NCBI GenBank assembly: GCA_963920525.1
Contig: OY986435.1
Span: 99,652,115-99,716,114 of the forward strand
Reading direction: 5' to 3'
DNA length: 64,000 nt
DNA from: Dichetophora obliterata
Taxonomy: Eukaryota > Arthropoda > Insecta > Diptera > Sciomyzidae
In this document: one piece after another, positions 33,721-44,920 of the stretch
Position numbering within the stretch: position 1 is the first letter of the stretch
How the letters are laid out: each line of letters opens with the position of its first letter
Notes under the pieces: generated by a model
What the model was told of the DNA's origin: nothing
Seen by the model: only the letters and a program-made list of their open reading frames with translations
Database searches by the model: none
Translations under genes and position numbers: made by a program

Positions 33721-34654
33721 TGTAAATCATTCAGAGAACCTTTACTTGTTATTTATTTATTTATGTGACAATAAAAATAAGACGAAATGCATAAATAAAC
33801 AATTCATCAATTTGGATTCTTTCGTTCAATTAAACGCAACATTTCCTTTTCTCAATTATTAAGTAGGAAATATCAAATAATTAGTAGGAAATATCAAAAC
33901 TAAAAGATATATTTTGAGATCGCAACAAAATTTGCAATTAATTAGTTGTCTTTTTTGTAATTTTTTTTTTTAACACGAAAAATCTTCAAAAATTTAATTT
34001 ATTTCGTCGAAACTAACAGTTGTTGAATCCAAAATTTTTCAGGCATTGTTTATTGATAATTTTATTAGCTTTAGTTTGATGTATTTGAGTATTGTTGTTG
34101 CTTCTGAAGATATATGCTATTAGTGAAACCAACTTTTTTTTTAAAAAACTACAGTGGGCAATATCTAGAAAACGGACTGACAAAAAAAAAATAATAACAT
34201 TTTCGGAAACATAGATCGATTTGTGACATTAGAAATAAATAGTGGATTTCATTGTACAAACAACTTTTCGTTATTTGTAAAACAGTGTCCTTTAAGAAAT
34301 GCCTTTAAGAAAATGCCTTTAAGAAAATTCAGTAAACTTTGACCAACTTGCTCTGTTTGCTGCTGGGGGATGGCAACGGCGACTACAGCGATATGCTAGT
34401 AACGGCCTGCCTCTGGCTTTTAATCTGGCTATCCAACCCAAAGAGAGTAAACGCGATCTCACTGCTAGCTTTTTTTCAATAAATTCCGACTTTATTTGTT
34501 CTGCTGCTTTGGTATGCAAAAATGAGATGCATAAAATTGTTCTGAATATTCACTGAGTGATCATTGTATTATAATCATCTGCAATCCATTGCAAAACAAA
34601 ATAAAATTCTACCGATATTCTTCTTTGGCGATAATTTGGGCGATAATTTTGGCG
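33721..34654. other. Noncoding DNA left of the plus-strand LINE
   Basis: AT-rich to about 34310. The stretch 34320-34520 is richer in GC with a tripled TGCCTTTAAGAAA word at 34299-34327 and an open minus-strand frame of 66 codons that I do not recognise; it may be part of another old element. Confidence 0.3.
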
Positions 34655-34728
34655 ATAAAGCGAAATTCGACGTCAAAATCGATTACACCAATTTTCGAAT
34701 CTGACAACAAAAATAACATTGCTAACTA

Positions 34729-35950
34729 CAGGGTCCGCCATCTAACGTTTCTTTTTCAACTAGTGCTTATTTCGTGAATGGTAACACTTAGCTCATGTCT
34801 GATTTGACAGATAATTAGTTTTATCCTTCCGCTAAACGAATATGGTTGTGTATACGCTTGAACAACGCTGGGAAATATTGTGACATTACTTTGAAAATCA
34901 TGGTAATGTTGCAGAATGTGTGCGAAAATTGCGTACGGATTTTGGAAGAAGAGAAGCACCGTCAGCTCCGTATGTTCGTTATCTTGTGAAAAAAGTGAAA
35001 GAAACTGGCATCCTCATCGATAAACCAAAGCGTGAAAAGCTAAAAGCAGTGCGTACACACGAGAATATTGCTGCTGTGGCAGAAAGTGTGCGTGAAGCGC
35101 CATCAACATCAATTCACCGTCGTTCTCAACAATTGAACATTTCGGTGACATCATTGAGACGAATTTTGCATAAAGACCTTGGTATGACGCCATACAAAGT
35201 CCAATTGGTTCAGGAGTTGAAGCCAACTGACCATCCAATGCCGATTTTGCCAAAAAAAATCATCTTTTCAGATGAAGCTCATTTTGATCTTGGCGCACGA
35301 AAACCCGCACGCATACATTGAAAAGCCGCTGCACCCAAAACGAGTCACTTTTTGGTGCGGATATTGGTCCAGAGGCATAATTGGGCCATTTTTCTTCGAA
35401 AATGAGCAAGGAGTGGCCGTTACAGTCAATGGCGATCGTTATCGGGCCATGTTGAACGAATTTTTGTTCACAAAAATTGAAGAGGAGGATATTGGCAACA
35501 TTTGGTTTCAAAAGGACGGCGCTACGTGCCACACAGCCGAAGCTACACTCGATGTTTTGCGCCCTGTTTTTGAAGATCGCATTATCACCCGCAGAGCTGA
35601 TGTCGTTTGGCCACCTCGGAGCTGCGATTTGACACCGTTGGACTATTATTTGTGGGGTGCCCTCAAAGATAAGTGTTACGCCGACAAGCCAGAGACAATT
35701 GACGCTTTAAAGGACAATATTCGTGAAGCCATTGGTGAAATACAGCTGCACACAATCGATAATGTGCTTAAAAATTGGACCGATCGTGTAGGCTACTGCA
35801 TGGCCAGCCGAGGCAGCCATTTGAATGAAATTATTTTCCATTATTAACCGGAAGGATTGTACTTTCAAATAAAAAAAGAAATTTGAGAAAATATCCAGTA
35901 GCTTTTTTTTTATAGAACTTTAAAAAAAAAAAGTTATTTGGCGGACCCTG
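34729..35950 (+). mobile_element. DD41D mariner-type element inserted in the LINE
   Basis: The 1222-bp element has ends CAGGGTCCGCCA (34729) and TGGCGGACCCTG (ending 35950), with the inverted repeat continuing imperfectly over about 22 bp. It is flanked by TA at 34727-34728 and 35951-35952. Removing it restores AACTATAAGCCT in the LINE, coding NYKP, exactly as expected for the reverse transcriptase. Confidence 0.92.
34842..35847 (+). pseudogene. DD41D mariner-type transposase, damaged
   Basis: ATG at 34842 begins MVVYTLEQRWEIL and hits TGA at 34881-34883, where Arg (CGA) would be expected. The frame 34920-35321 continues with the second helix-turn-helix (SVTSLRRILHKDLGMTPYKV) and the first Asp (IIFSDEAHFDLG). 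Two deletions are apparent: after TDHPM and after DLG, the second shifting the frame to 35272-35847. That frame carries the second Asp (FQKDGATCHT) and the third (CDLTPLDYYLWG) with 41 residues between them, the spacing of the VISITOR (DD41D) group of the Tc1/mariner superfamily. It ends normally at 35847. All three catalytic Asp survive, but the protein is broken. Confidence 0.88.
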
Positions 35951-36741
35951 TATAAGCCTATTTCGAAACTATCAACTTCGTCCAAGCTCTTTGAATATAT
36001 AGTTAAACAAAAATTATTTTTTGCAGTTAAAAGTCTAATTTCACCGTTTCAACATGGCTTTGTTCCATGTCGCTCGGCGGTAACCTTGCTTGCTTTTCGG
36101 AATATTGCATTTCAGCTTTTGTCTCAAGCTGTCAAAGTCGATACAGCTTACACAGATTTTTATAAAGCGTTCGACAAAGCTTAGCCAATTTGAATAAGAA
36201 GTCTTAGCCAATAAAGAAGTTTCCCATTCTCTATTGATTAATAAATTGGCTAAACTCGGTCTCCATTCTAAAGTCCTAAAATGGTTAAGTTCTTATCTGA
36301 TTAACAGAAAAAGTTTTGTAAAAATTGAAAATTTCAGCTCCCTTGCGTTTATAGCGACATCAGGAGTGCCGCAAAGAAGCATTTTGGGGCCGCTATTATT
36401 TATATTATTCATCAATGATATAACAAATGTTGTCTTGCACTCTAAATGTTTACTTTTTGCAGATGATATCAACATTTTTCTAAAAATTAATAATATGTCG
36501 GATTCATTTCTACTGCAGTATTACATTAATGCTGTTTATAATTGGTGCGTAAAAAACCGACTTTGTCTTAATTTTGATAAATACGTTTATGCCACGTACT
36601 CTAAGTCAAATAGCCCCAGACCCACCACTTATGCATTGTCTAACCTTCCGCTAATCTGTGTTAAGGAAGTTAAGGGGACCTAGGCGTAATGTTCGATGCT
36701 AAATTTTCTTTTGTAGGCAACTTGGATTACATTATTCCCAA

Positions 36742-37879
36742 CACGCAGAGAAAAGACATGGTTGAGACATGATTACTACAATAATATTTTTTTTACTAAA
36801 ATTATTGTATTATTTCTGCAAACACAAATTGTTGCCTTAATAAAGTCATTTTTTACTAATGGTGGTACCAAAAATAACATTATAATTGAAATCATAACAT
36901 CATTGAAATCGTCAACATACTATGATTGCCTCAACTATTAGTTGCAACAAAAATGTTGTAGTTCTGTCAATCATGATAAATGTGAATATTATTATAGAGA
37001 CAAACATATTAGAATTTTGAATGTTTGTCTGAACTAATCTTTGCTTGTTAGCAAACGAAGACATAACCAAAAATCGAAAGAATTTATTGTGTCTGAACAG
37101 TTTGCAGGAAAAACTTTCACTTTATTCATACACAATAAGTTTTATCGATTTCTGGCTATGTGCTGTTTCGTTTGCCAACTGTTCAATTATTGTGTTTTGT
37201 TTTAAATCGCCTTATCCTAAAAACAGCACGCAGAAAAGTGACATTTTCGACTATAATTGTAGCAAACATGTTTCTATTTACCGTAAACATATTTCGCAAT
37301 TCTGACCATATTTTGTTTATCACAAATATGGCTATTTTTGTGACAATGCACTTAATGTACCATGTTTATGAATGGCATTAGTCAGGCGAGTAGTAGTAGC
37401 GGCTGTGGCTTACTGGTAGTGTGCGTGGCTCGTAAGCGAGAAAGCCGCGGTTCAAACCCCAGCTCGGACAGAAAGGTTTTATCAAAAAGATTTTTCAATT
37501 GAATTAATATTTCTGTTGAGCCCAGACAATGGCAAATCGCTTTAGATATCTTAATTTAATAGCTGTGGAAATTGGAGTGCATGAAAATAAAAAAAAAATA
37601 AAATTATTGTTTCAATAATATTCTGGATCCTAAAAATAAATTCATAATATAGTTGTTGCAATTATTCTATTTTCCGCCCAATAAGAGAATAAAGATTGTT
37701 TCAATAATATTTTGGTTCCTACAAAAAAGTTCCTTTTCTAAATATGGTTGTTGTAATCATTTTATCATGATCAAAGAAAATATTCTATGTTCAAGAACAT
37801 GTTAGCAACAATCATAATCCGAATCATACTATGATCCTCTTAAAACATGGTTGTTGCAACTATGTTTTTTCTCTGAGTG
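36742..37879. mobile_element. 1.1-kb inverted-repeat element in the LINE, with a tRNA-like core
   Basis: The ends CACGCAGAGAAAAGACATGG (36742) and the inverted CACTCAGAGAAAAAACATAG-type sequence ending at 37879 agree at 20 of 23 positions. Both flanks inside are filled with ATAATATT, GTTGCAA and CAACAAC words in both orientations. The target duplication is not clear (AA at most). The centre holds a GC-rich tRNA-like sequence at 37396-37475. It carries no transposase. Confidence 0.7.
37396..37475 (+). repeat. tRNA-derived SINE-like sequence (A and B boxes)
   Basis: TGGCTTACTGG (37406-37416) fits the internal A box and GGTTCAAACCC (37449-37459) fits the B box, at tRNA-like spacing. The acceptor arms do not pair well, so a working tRNA gene is unlikely. 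It is followed by GGACAGAAAGG and a T/A-rich part. It sits in the middle of the inverted-repeat element at 36742-37879. Confidence 0.6.
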
Positions 37880-39194
37880 AAAGCTTATACCTTATTAGCC
37901 TTTCTTCGGTGAAATAGCTCAAATTTTTTAGATGCCTACACTCTAAAAGCAATCTATACTTCATAAGTTCGGTCAAAGCTAGAATACGCTTCTCTCATTT
38001 GGAGTCCTTTTTATGATACTCATATCATACGTCTTGAACGCGTACAAAAGAAATTCATTCGTTTTGCCCTTAGAGCTTTTAATTTTGAGGATCCTATTTC
38101 CCCTTATAATGCGCGATGTTTACTGATACATTTAAAATCTCTTCAAAATCGACGAATAAAATTGTGTCACTTTTATTCATCTCTGATCTTATATCGGGGG
38201 CTATTGATTGTCCTTCGTTGCTTGAACTAATTAATTTTAACGTTCCGTCAAGAAGTTTAAGAAATTAGGATGTATTCTATTTAGATACACGCAGAACAAA
38301 CTATGCTATGAATTCTCCGCTGTACAGAGCATTATCAAATTTTAACATATTAGCATCTAAGTGTAATGTTGATTTCTCTGTGCCTAAATGTGCTATGAAG
38401 CAATTATTGAATTGTAATTTTTAATGTATTACTTTATACAAAATTGTTAGTTTTAATTTATTTTTGTATATTATATTTTGCTCTTCTCTCTATAATCATA
38501 TTATATTTATTGCTAGTCTGTAAGAACTTTGTCCTGTTATTGACTGAATTGAAATAAATAAATAAATAAATAAAATACTCGATTATTTTGGGCAAAAGTC
38601 GATTTTCGATTATATTCGAACTCGATTCCATCACTTAACACAACGCTGTCAGCCTAAATGTGTTAAGACGAGTGTGGAAATTTTCAGCAAGAAAATAAAA
38701 TTTAGATATTTAAAAAGCGCAACTGTTTTTGTTTTAAAAATAACTTTCAAGTAATTTTTACTACACGTTAGACGTTCACATTTTATACTACGTTTACATT
38801 GAATTCCAATAGGCATTTAGAGTATTCAACATGAAATGATACTTTAAAAAAATCATTTATGTTCTATGTAGGTACTAATTTACTTATGAAACTTTAGTTT
38901 ATACAATTTAACGCTATTAATTGTATACTGCCTTCATAGCTGAAATGCAGTGCACACGGTTAAAAATATTTATCTAAACTTTGGATTAAAGGAATTTCTA
39001 ATCCGAAAAGTACCTGTTTTTAATACGTACTTTAGTTTCATTTATTTTAATCTAAAAAATTTTAAGTTTTAGACTATTTTTGGAATACGAGTTTACATTA
39101 AGCTTTTGTATAAAGAAATTTTTAAATAAACAGTAAAGTTTATAAAAAAATCTTAATTTAAATAAATAAAACAAAATAAAATATATTTATTTTT

Positions 39195-39300
39195 GTCCGA
39201 GTTGGGTCTCGAACCCACGTTTTCGAAAGCTTACTTGCATTCGTAATGATGCAAAATAAGCGCAACTTTCTTAGCAACTGAATTGGACGAGTTGATAAGA
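39195..39300 (-). repeat. tRNA-like SINE copy, minus strand
   Basis: The minus strand reads GACGAGT-type A-box region, TTTTGCATCATTAC, AAGCTTTCG, then a clean B-box arm GTGGGTTCGAGACCCAAC and GGACAAAAA tail. It aligns with 5395-5500 over about 90 bp. Confidence 0.55.
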
Positions 39301-39429
39301 TATTACGGTTTTGTATGAAAAAATTGTTGAAAAACGTTTAAAAAAATTGGTAAATGAAGACAATTTTTTAAAAAAAACTTAATGAAAAAAAAATAACAAA
39401 AAAAAAAAAAAATAAAAAACTTTGTTATC

Positions 39430-39495
39430 AACTGCGATAGGACGAGTGGGTAAGATATCGGACCGGCAGACGAGAGAACTTGGGTTCAAATTAGG
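39430..39495 (+). repeat. tRNA-like SINE head, plus strand
   Basis: GGACGAGTGGGTAAGATATC and ACTTGGGTTCAAATTAGG correspond to A- and B-box regions, and the block matches the fragment at about 7192-7245. It faces the minus-strand copy at 39195-39300. Confidence 0.5.
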
Positions 39496-40865
39496 AAATG
39501 GTCATCAACAAATTCGATTTTAAGTTAATGTGTTTATATATTTTTTTGCGAACATGCATTCTCAAAATTTTTTCGGATTAAAAAAGTAATCTTTTTAGAA
39601 TTAGAAAATTTTAAACTTTTCCTTGAAGTAAATAGTAATATTTTTTGGTGTTGTCCTAGATGTAATCAAAAAAAGTTAAAAATTTAGTCCAAGATTTTCA
39701 ACCGTGTACTTCTATTATGAACTGATACCAACTGAAGAAGATTAGCTCTAAGCACAGATGACATGAAATCAATTAAAATTATTTTTCCAATTTTAGAAAT
39801 TTTTTTAATCTAAAATTGTTTAAAATTTTTAAATGGCGATTTGTAAATGGTTACTGAACATTAATACGACAATCTCAAAAGATTTACTTTTAGCGTTTGT
39901 TTAATAAAAAATCAAAAAATTACAAGCTAATATAGGATAATAATAATTATTTAAACGAACTACTAAGTAACACTAGGTCAATTATCAGCTAGTCAATTAT
40001 TAAAATACATATTTCTATATAATCGCTTTGTTCACCAGAACTTAACCACTAAACAACTTTGAAAATATTTTTTGGGTTAAGAACAACTTTAAACAATCAG
40101 CTTAAAATAAGAAACTTATAAATTGCAGCCAGTGGTAATGAACTAATAAAACTAACCGCGAAGTAAACTTGAAATAGTTCAATGACGAAAGAACATTATT
40201 ATGGTCTATAAACACAAGTTTTAGTTAAGTTTTTTCAGAATTTATGTCATTTGTGCTGAAAAAAGAACTTCTTAAACGCGTTTTTTTATATGATTTCATA
40301 CATTTCATATGAAAATAAATTTGTCAAACAGTTATGGCCAAAATAATTAAAAACCTTTTTCATTGAAATATATAACTTCCTTTTATATGTAATTACACGG
40401 TTAGAAATCTTGAAATAAATTTAAATACAAGCAAAGTATTACGAAGATTTTAAATTAAAAAATATTATAAAATAAACTCCTCAATTGATTACAAAATTTT
40501 TAAATATATTTTGCTTCCTTTTAATACAGTTAAAATATTACAACGATATTTTATACCCTTTGAATCTAATCAATAGTATTGCGATATTATATTTAATTTC
40601 TAAGGCATGTTGTATATTTCAATACAATTTTGTATTGAACTTTAATACATTTGAAATATTACAACATATTAAATCCTTTTGGAATCAATTTGATACTATG
40701 TTTACCATTGTTCTTAATTTTTAATACAAAATCAGATTTAAAAACAGTATTAAAAACAAAAATTAACACAAACTAAACATTAAATTTTAATATTTATTTT
40801 TATTAAAAATAATTTTAGTATTTGGCCAGTATTTAATTATAATACAATTTTGGTGTGGTCATATA

Positions 40866-41619
40866 GAGCTATGGACACATAAATGGCACAAAAGTTTACC
40901 AAAATGTAAGGTTTGCCATTTAGCTCATTGCTTCAATAGCTACATGCAACACGTCCCAAAAATATTCGGTTTTGTAGTGCTTATTATTAACCGTAATAAT
41001 TTTTTCAACAGAGCTGGTTTTGAGTGGACACATAAATGGCACAAATTATTTAAAGCATTCAGTATTCGCGTTGCTTTCTTTACAGCCACGTGATATTTTG
41101 TGTAGTTAAGCAATAAGTAATTAAAAGTATTGCACGGTGAAAAAATTATTAAAAATGGGGTCAGGAAAACATACCACGATTGAGGCGATGAAATAATCTC
41201 ACGCAAAAATCGGAAGCCAAGGCCTCGAAAAACAAATATGCGTACCGATGCAGCCATAGTGAGAAAGTTAAAAAATGATCCATTCAAGTCATCACATCAA
41301 ATAGCATCTGAAATTAATGAGTCTTTGGACTTAGAAATATCCAGCAGGCTTGTCAGAAGGCGTTTGAACGAGGTCAATTTGTTTGTGCGCGTTTCAAGAA
41401 AAAAGCCACTATTGTAAAAAAAAATATCCAAAAACGATTAACTTTCGCCAAAACCCATTAAGAATAAGGCATACATTTTTGGAAAACCATATTGTGGAGT
41501 GACGAAACTAAAATAAGTAGGATTGGACTAGATGGTAGGAGCTTTGTTCATCGTCCTAAACGTCAGGAGTATAATCCTAAGTTCACCCAGAAGACCGTAA
41601 AACACGGGGATGGTAATGG
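40866..41619 (+). pseudogene. Second Tc1-type element, 5' half only
   Basis: TGGACACATAAATGGCACAA occurs at about 40871 and 41029, a direct-repeat pair like that in the ends of IR/DR Tc1 elements. The coding remnant starts at ATG 41157 (MGSGKHTTIEA). After a frameshift it continues with DAAIVRKVKNDPFKSSHQIA and SSRLVRRRLNEVN, then TILWSDETKISRIGLDGRSF (first Asp) and RPKRQEYNPKFTQKTVKHGD. It stops at about 41619, where an antisense mariner fragment begins. It is diverged from the intact element at 27367-29023. Confidence 0.75.
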
Positions 41620-41935
41620 GGATTGTCTCTGGCTTGTCGGCGTAACACTTATCTTTGAAGGCACCCCACAAATAATAGTCCAACCGTTTCAAATCGCAGC
41701 TCCGAGGTGGCCAAACGACATCAGCTCTGCGGCTGATAATGCGATCTTCAAAAACAGGGCGCAAAACATCGAGTGTAGCTTCGACTGTGTGGCATGTAGC
41801 GCCGTCCTGTTGAAACCAAATGTTGCCAATATCTTCCTCTTCAATTTTTGTGAACAAAAATTCGTTCAACATGGCAATCGCCATTGACTGTAGCGACAAA
41901 CGATCGCCATTGACTGTAACGGCCACTCCTTGTAT
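41620..41935 (-). pseudogene. DD41D mariner transposase fragment, antisense to the Tc1 piece
   Basis: The minus strand reads VTVNGDR, NEFLFTKIEEEDIGNIWFQQ, DGATCHT (second Asp) and VVWPPRSCDL with RLDYYLWGAFKDKCYADKPE (third Asp), nearly the same protein as in the element at 34729-35950. It has no ends of its own, and a small duplication of CAATGGCGAT occurs at about 41870-41915. The plus-strand frame 41492-41887 runs across the junction and is an accidental fusion. Confidence 0.8.
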
Positions 41936-44284
41936 TACTCTACATAAATCGAGTGTAAAACTTTAAATGCGTTTTTCTCAAAACTATGATTTTTGAACTG
42001 GTGACCCCACTGTAACTCGAAAATTGCTCAGTTGATCTCAATGAAATTTATACAGCTTTTGGAAAATATAACAAACTAGTGCCTGATCGAAGGATTTTTT
42101 TAATTTCGATTTTTATTAGCAATTAACTGTTGGTTTTTTCCCAAAAATCTGGAGAAAATTTTTCTGAGGCCGCCATTTTGTTTCTTTTTAAAGCTTCGAT
42201 CTATTAATAAAACTAATTTTTTTTGTCCGATTGATTTTAGATGAATCTCCAAGGATTTGTGATGGTCATCGCAAGGAACTTCTGTTGGAACTGGATTAAC
42301 GCAATTAGCCATAACTTAAAACATTATTAATTTTTTTTAAAAAAAATTTTCGTGATGTCAAGTCGGAACATTTTGCAATGACGTCATATTATTACTTTTT
42401 TAAAATGAAATGATTAACTGGCAAAAAAAAATTACTGAAAATTCTAATTTTTCCATGTATCCCTAACCCCTTAAGACAAAAATAATAGTATAAGTATTAA
42501 ATCCATACATTTATATGAAAAATAGGTTAACACATTTTTAGTTTTTATAAGCTTTTATTTAACTTGCTTCGTTCGTATGTATGTCTTCAAAACTTGCAAG
42601 CCATTTTTCTACAACTTGTTGGCATCCGATTAAGCTGAAATTTAGCATATGTAAGTCCGGTGACAATGCATTAAGATAAAAATTTTGCCACACCCCTTTT
42701 ACCGCCCACAAATCAATAAAAATGCTATATCTCCATAAGTTTTGAAAATAAAAGATGTTAATAATAAACCTATAAGACTAAAAAGTAAAAAATAAATAAA
42801 AAGTAAAAAAAATTTTCAAAAATAAGCTTTTATTTTTTACTAAAATTATTTTTTTAAAGCTTAAGGCACTGATATTGTGTAGTAAACCTGTATAACGGAT
42901 CGCGGACATCGGTGGCTCAAGCTTTTAAATATAAATGTATTTGAAAAATTCTAAATTTATATAAGTCCTTAGAATTTACCAATTTACGTATGTTTATACT
43001 ATGATGATGAGTAACCAAGAGAGGGGTTCTTCTGCACCTAGAATATACCTACTGTATACATATATGACAAATGTCACTAAAATTTATTTTTTTTCTTTTT
43101 AGTTCACGTCTTTTTAAATAAAAGCTTATTTTTTAAAAAATTTTTTACTTTTTATTTATTCTATTAATTATTTTCATGCTAACACTTACGTATTGTTTTA
43201 TTAGATAATTTCGTCTATTCGTCGACAATGATAAAAAAAGACCATTGTTTGGTTTTACTTCTATAAAAAGTTCGATGAACAAAATTTGGTTTCTCGAATA
43301 ACCCAAAACCGGGAATGACAAAAATAATGAGGACGATGTTACGGGTTGGCCAACCATCAACAAACTTTGAGACGTAAGGTATGAGTTTTTTGTTATCTTG
43401 GAACTGAAAAATTAATTAGAAATGTGTTGATTGCTTAACCATTTCGTTCTCTTTTTCTTCGAGTTTTTACAAAAAAAGCAAATTCGTCTCTAAACCAGAC
43501 ACCAAAAAATAAATTCAATCGTTTTACCGAGTAATTCTAGTGATAACAACTCACAAAATGCAGTTTGTTGAAATGATTTCTTAAATTGAATGTTTTAATT
43601 TTGTTTTAATATGTTCCTTAGTTAATGGTTATGAAAAACAGCTTTACTTTAAGGACTGTTCATACAACTTGCTTGATGATAAATAATATAACTAATTGCC
43701 AGATTGTCGCTTTGCATGAATACCCTTTAATGTGACTTGAATTGAATTCTAAAGATTCTTGTGAAATAACAGTATAACTTTGATGAAAAAGTTATTTCAT
43801 TAACATGCAGAAATCGTCTTATTAACTGCCAGTGTAACCTATATGTCATTTATTAGCAGCACGTTTGCGTTGCATTGCTTTAAAAGCGCATCAATAATAA
43901 TTACCTCGACATGTGGCTACGGCTGGGCTGGCTCGTCTAGAATTACAAACTATACAAAATAAAAATCGCAAGTAACTTAGAGTACTGTTGTATTTTATAG
44001 CTAGTTTGGTAAAAGCCTTATTGTATTCAGAGAATGAAAATATTTTATTAGGTTTATTTTACTTTTTACGAGATTAAAGTGAATTTCATATATACTCTTT
44101 AGTTACTTATCACTTGAGGAAGTCATGTCTTCCAACGGTTTGTGTGTTATTTTGTGGTGTGGACATAAAAGATCAGTTTATTTATAAATTTAAATGGTAA
44201 AGTGGGCGTGGGCGTGTGCGTGTGTTTATGTGTGTCAAATCTACGTGAGTGCTCGAAGTTTGCAGAAGAACTTTTAACAAACGT
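41936..44284. other. Intronic DNA, no supported gene
   Basis: AT-rich, noncoding. The part 41940-42320 has the look of old repeat (TTTTTCTCAAAACTATGATTT, shared in style with 46250-46460 and 11110-11160). No inverted-repeat element or frame is convincing. Confidence 0.3.
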
Positions 44285-44530
44285 ACTGTGAACGTCAAAA
44301 GAAAATGTACACGCTTGTGTTTTATGTTTTCAATTTTAATTTAATCTTTTTCAATACGCTTTGATTCAACATTTTATGTTTTTTGAAAATGGTCTTTCAC
44401 TATTTCCCAATTTTTTAAAAAAATAAACAACAAAAATTTTACAATAACAAAAATATGCAAAAAAAGGAACATTTTATATTCGTCGCTTTAAAACAATAGT
44501 AAAAAATTTAATACAAAAACGATGAATTTC
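44285..44530 (+). repeat. Left terminal inverted repeat of the MULE-type element
   Basis: It pairs with 49475-49755 in inverted orientation at moderate identity with short indels, including a longer A run on the right copy at about 49635-49650. Confidence 0.75.
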
Positions 44531-44920
44531 AGTATTTTGTTTGCTTTCCTTAACCATATTTCCTTAACTGCCATATTTAACGAAGGTGGTTGCAAGCTGT
44601 AATTAAAACCAAATCCCAACATACTATAAAGTGTATGACGTTTTGTTCAAAAAACTCTTGCTCCTCCAAAGTTTTACTGGTTTTTTCTTATCATCAATTT
44701 TAAATTTGCTTCTGTCGCTGAGAATTTTATTTTATCATGTGTGATAGTGTGGTGAATGTATGTAGGCGATTAAGATGGAAAATTTTCTATTTATAGAAAC
44801 CGCTTTGAATTAAGGACACATTGCACGTTTAAAAAAAAATTAGAAAAAAGATTAATATAATACGAAGAGACCTACTACACCACTAAGGACCAGCATTGGC
44901 ATTGATAAAAATTTTTTTTT

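Larger units (their letters stand above)
34655..38420 (+). pseudogene. LINE reverse transcriptase, interrupted
   Basis: In order: SITPIFESDNKNNIANY before the mariner; PISLF and a frameshifted stretch with HRFNMALFHV after it; the frame 36234-36683 with GVPQRSILGPLLFILFINDI and an intact catalytic LLFADDINIF; then LDYIIP, broken by the element at 36742-37879, resuming as KAYTLLAFLR, with SKLEYASLIWSPFYDTHIIR and LERVQKKFIRFALRAFNFED near 37970-38090. Stops and frameshifts occur on both sides. It is in the same clade as the minus-strand LINE at 16497-31425 but clearly a different, less decayed lineage, since it keeps ADD. Confidence 0.85.
34655..38573 (+). mobile_element. LINE (jockey-like), 5' truncated, twice interrupted
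   Basis: The LINE reads from about 34655 to an AAATAAATAAATAAATAAA tail ending at 38573, and it starts inside the reverse-transcriptase ORF, so it is 5' truncated. It is interrupted by a mariner at 34729-35950 and by an inverted-repeat element at 36742-37879. In both places the protein reading continues sensibly across the insertion. Confidence 0.85.
38574..40865. other. AT-rich intronic DNA with two tRNA-like heads
   Basis: Apart from the tRNA-like sequences at 39195-39300 and 39430-39495, this is very AT-rich with no gene. The part 40440-40850 is rich in TTTAATAC/GTATTAAA words in both orientations, perhaps a decayed foldback element. Confidence 0.35.

Noticed and set aside
37396..37475. 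Possible functional tRNA gene
   Set aside because: A and B boxes are good, but the acceptor ends do not pair and no ordinary anticodon arm can be drawn; a SINE head explains it better.
41492..41887. 131-codon plus-strand frame across the Tc1/mariner join
   Set aside because: The first part is Tc1 in the right frame, but the rest is antisense mariner, so it is an accidental fusion and not a new gene.
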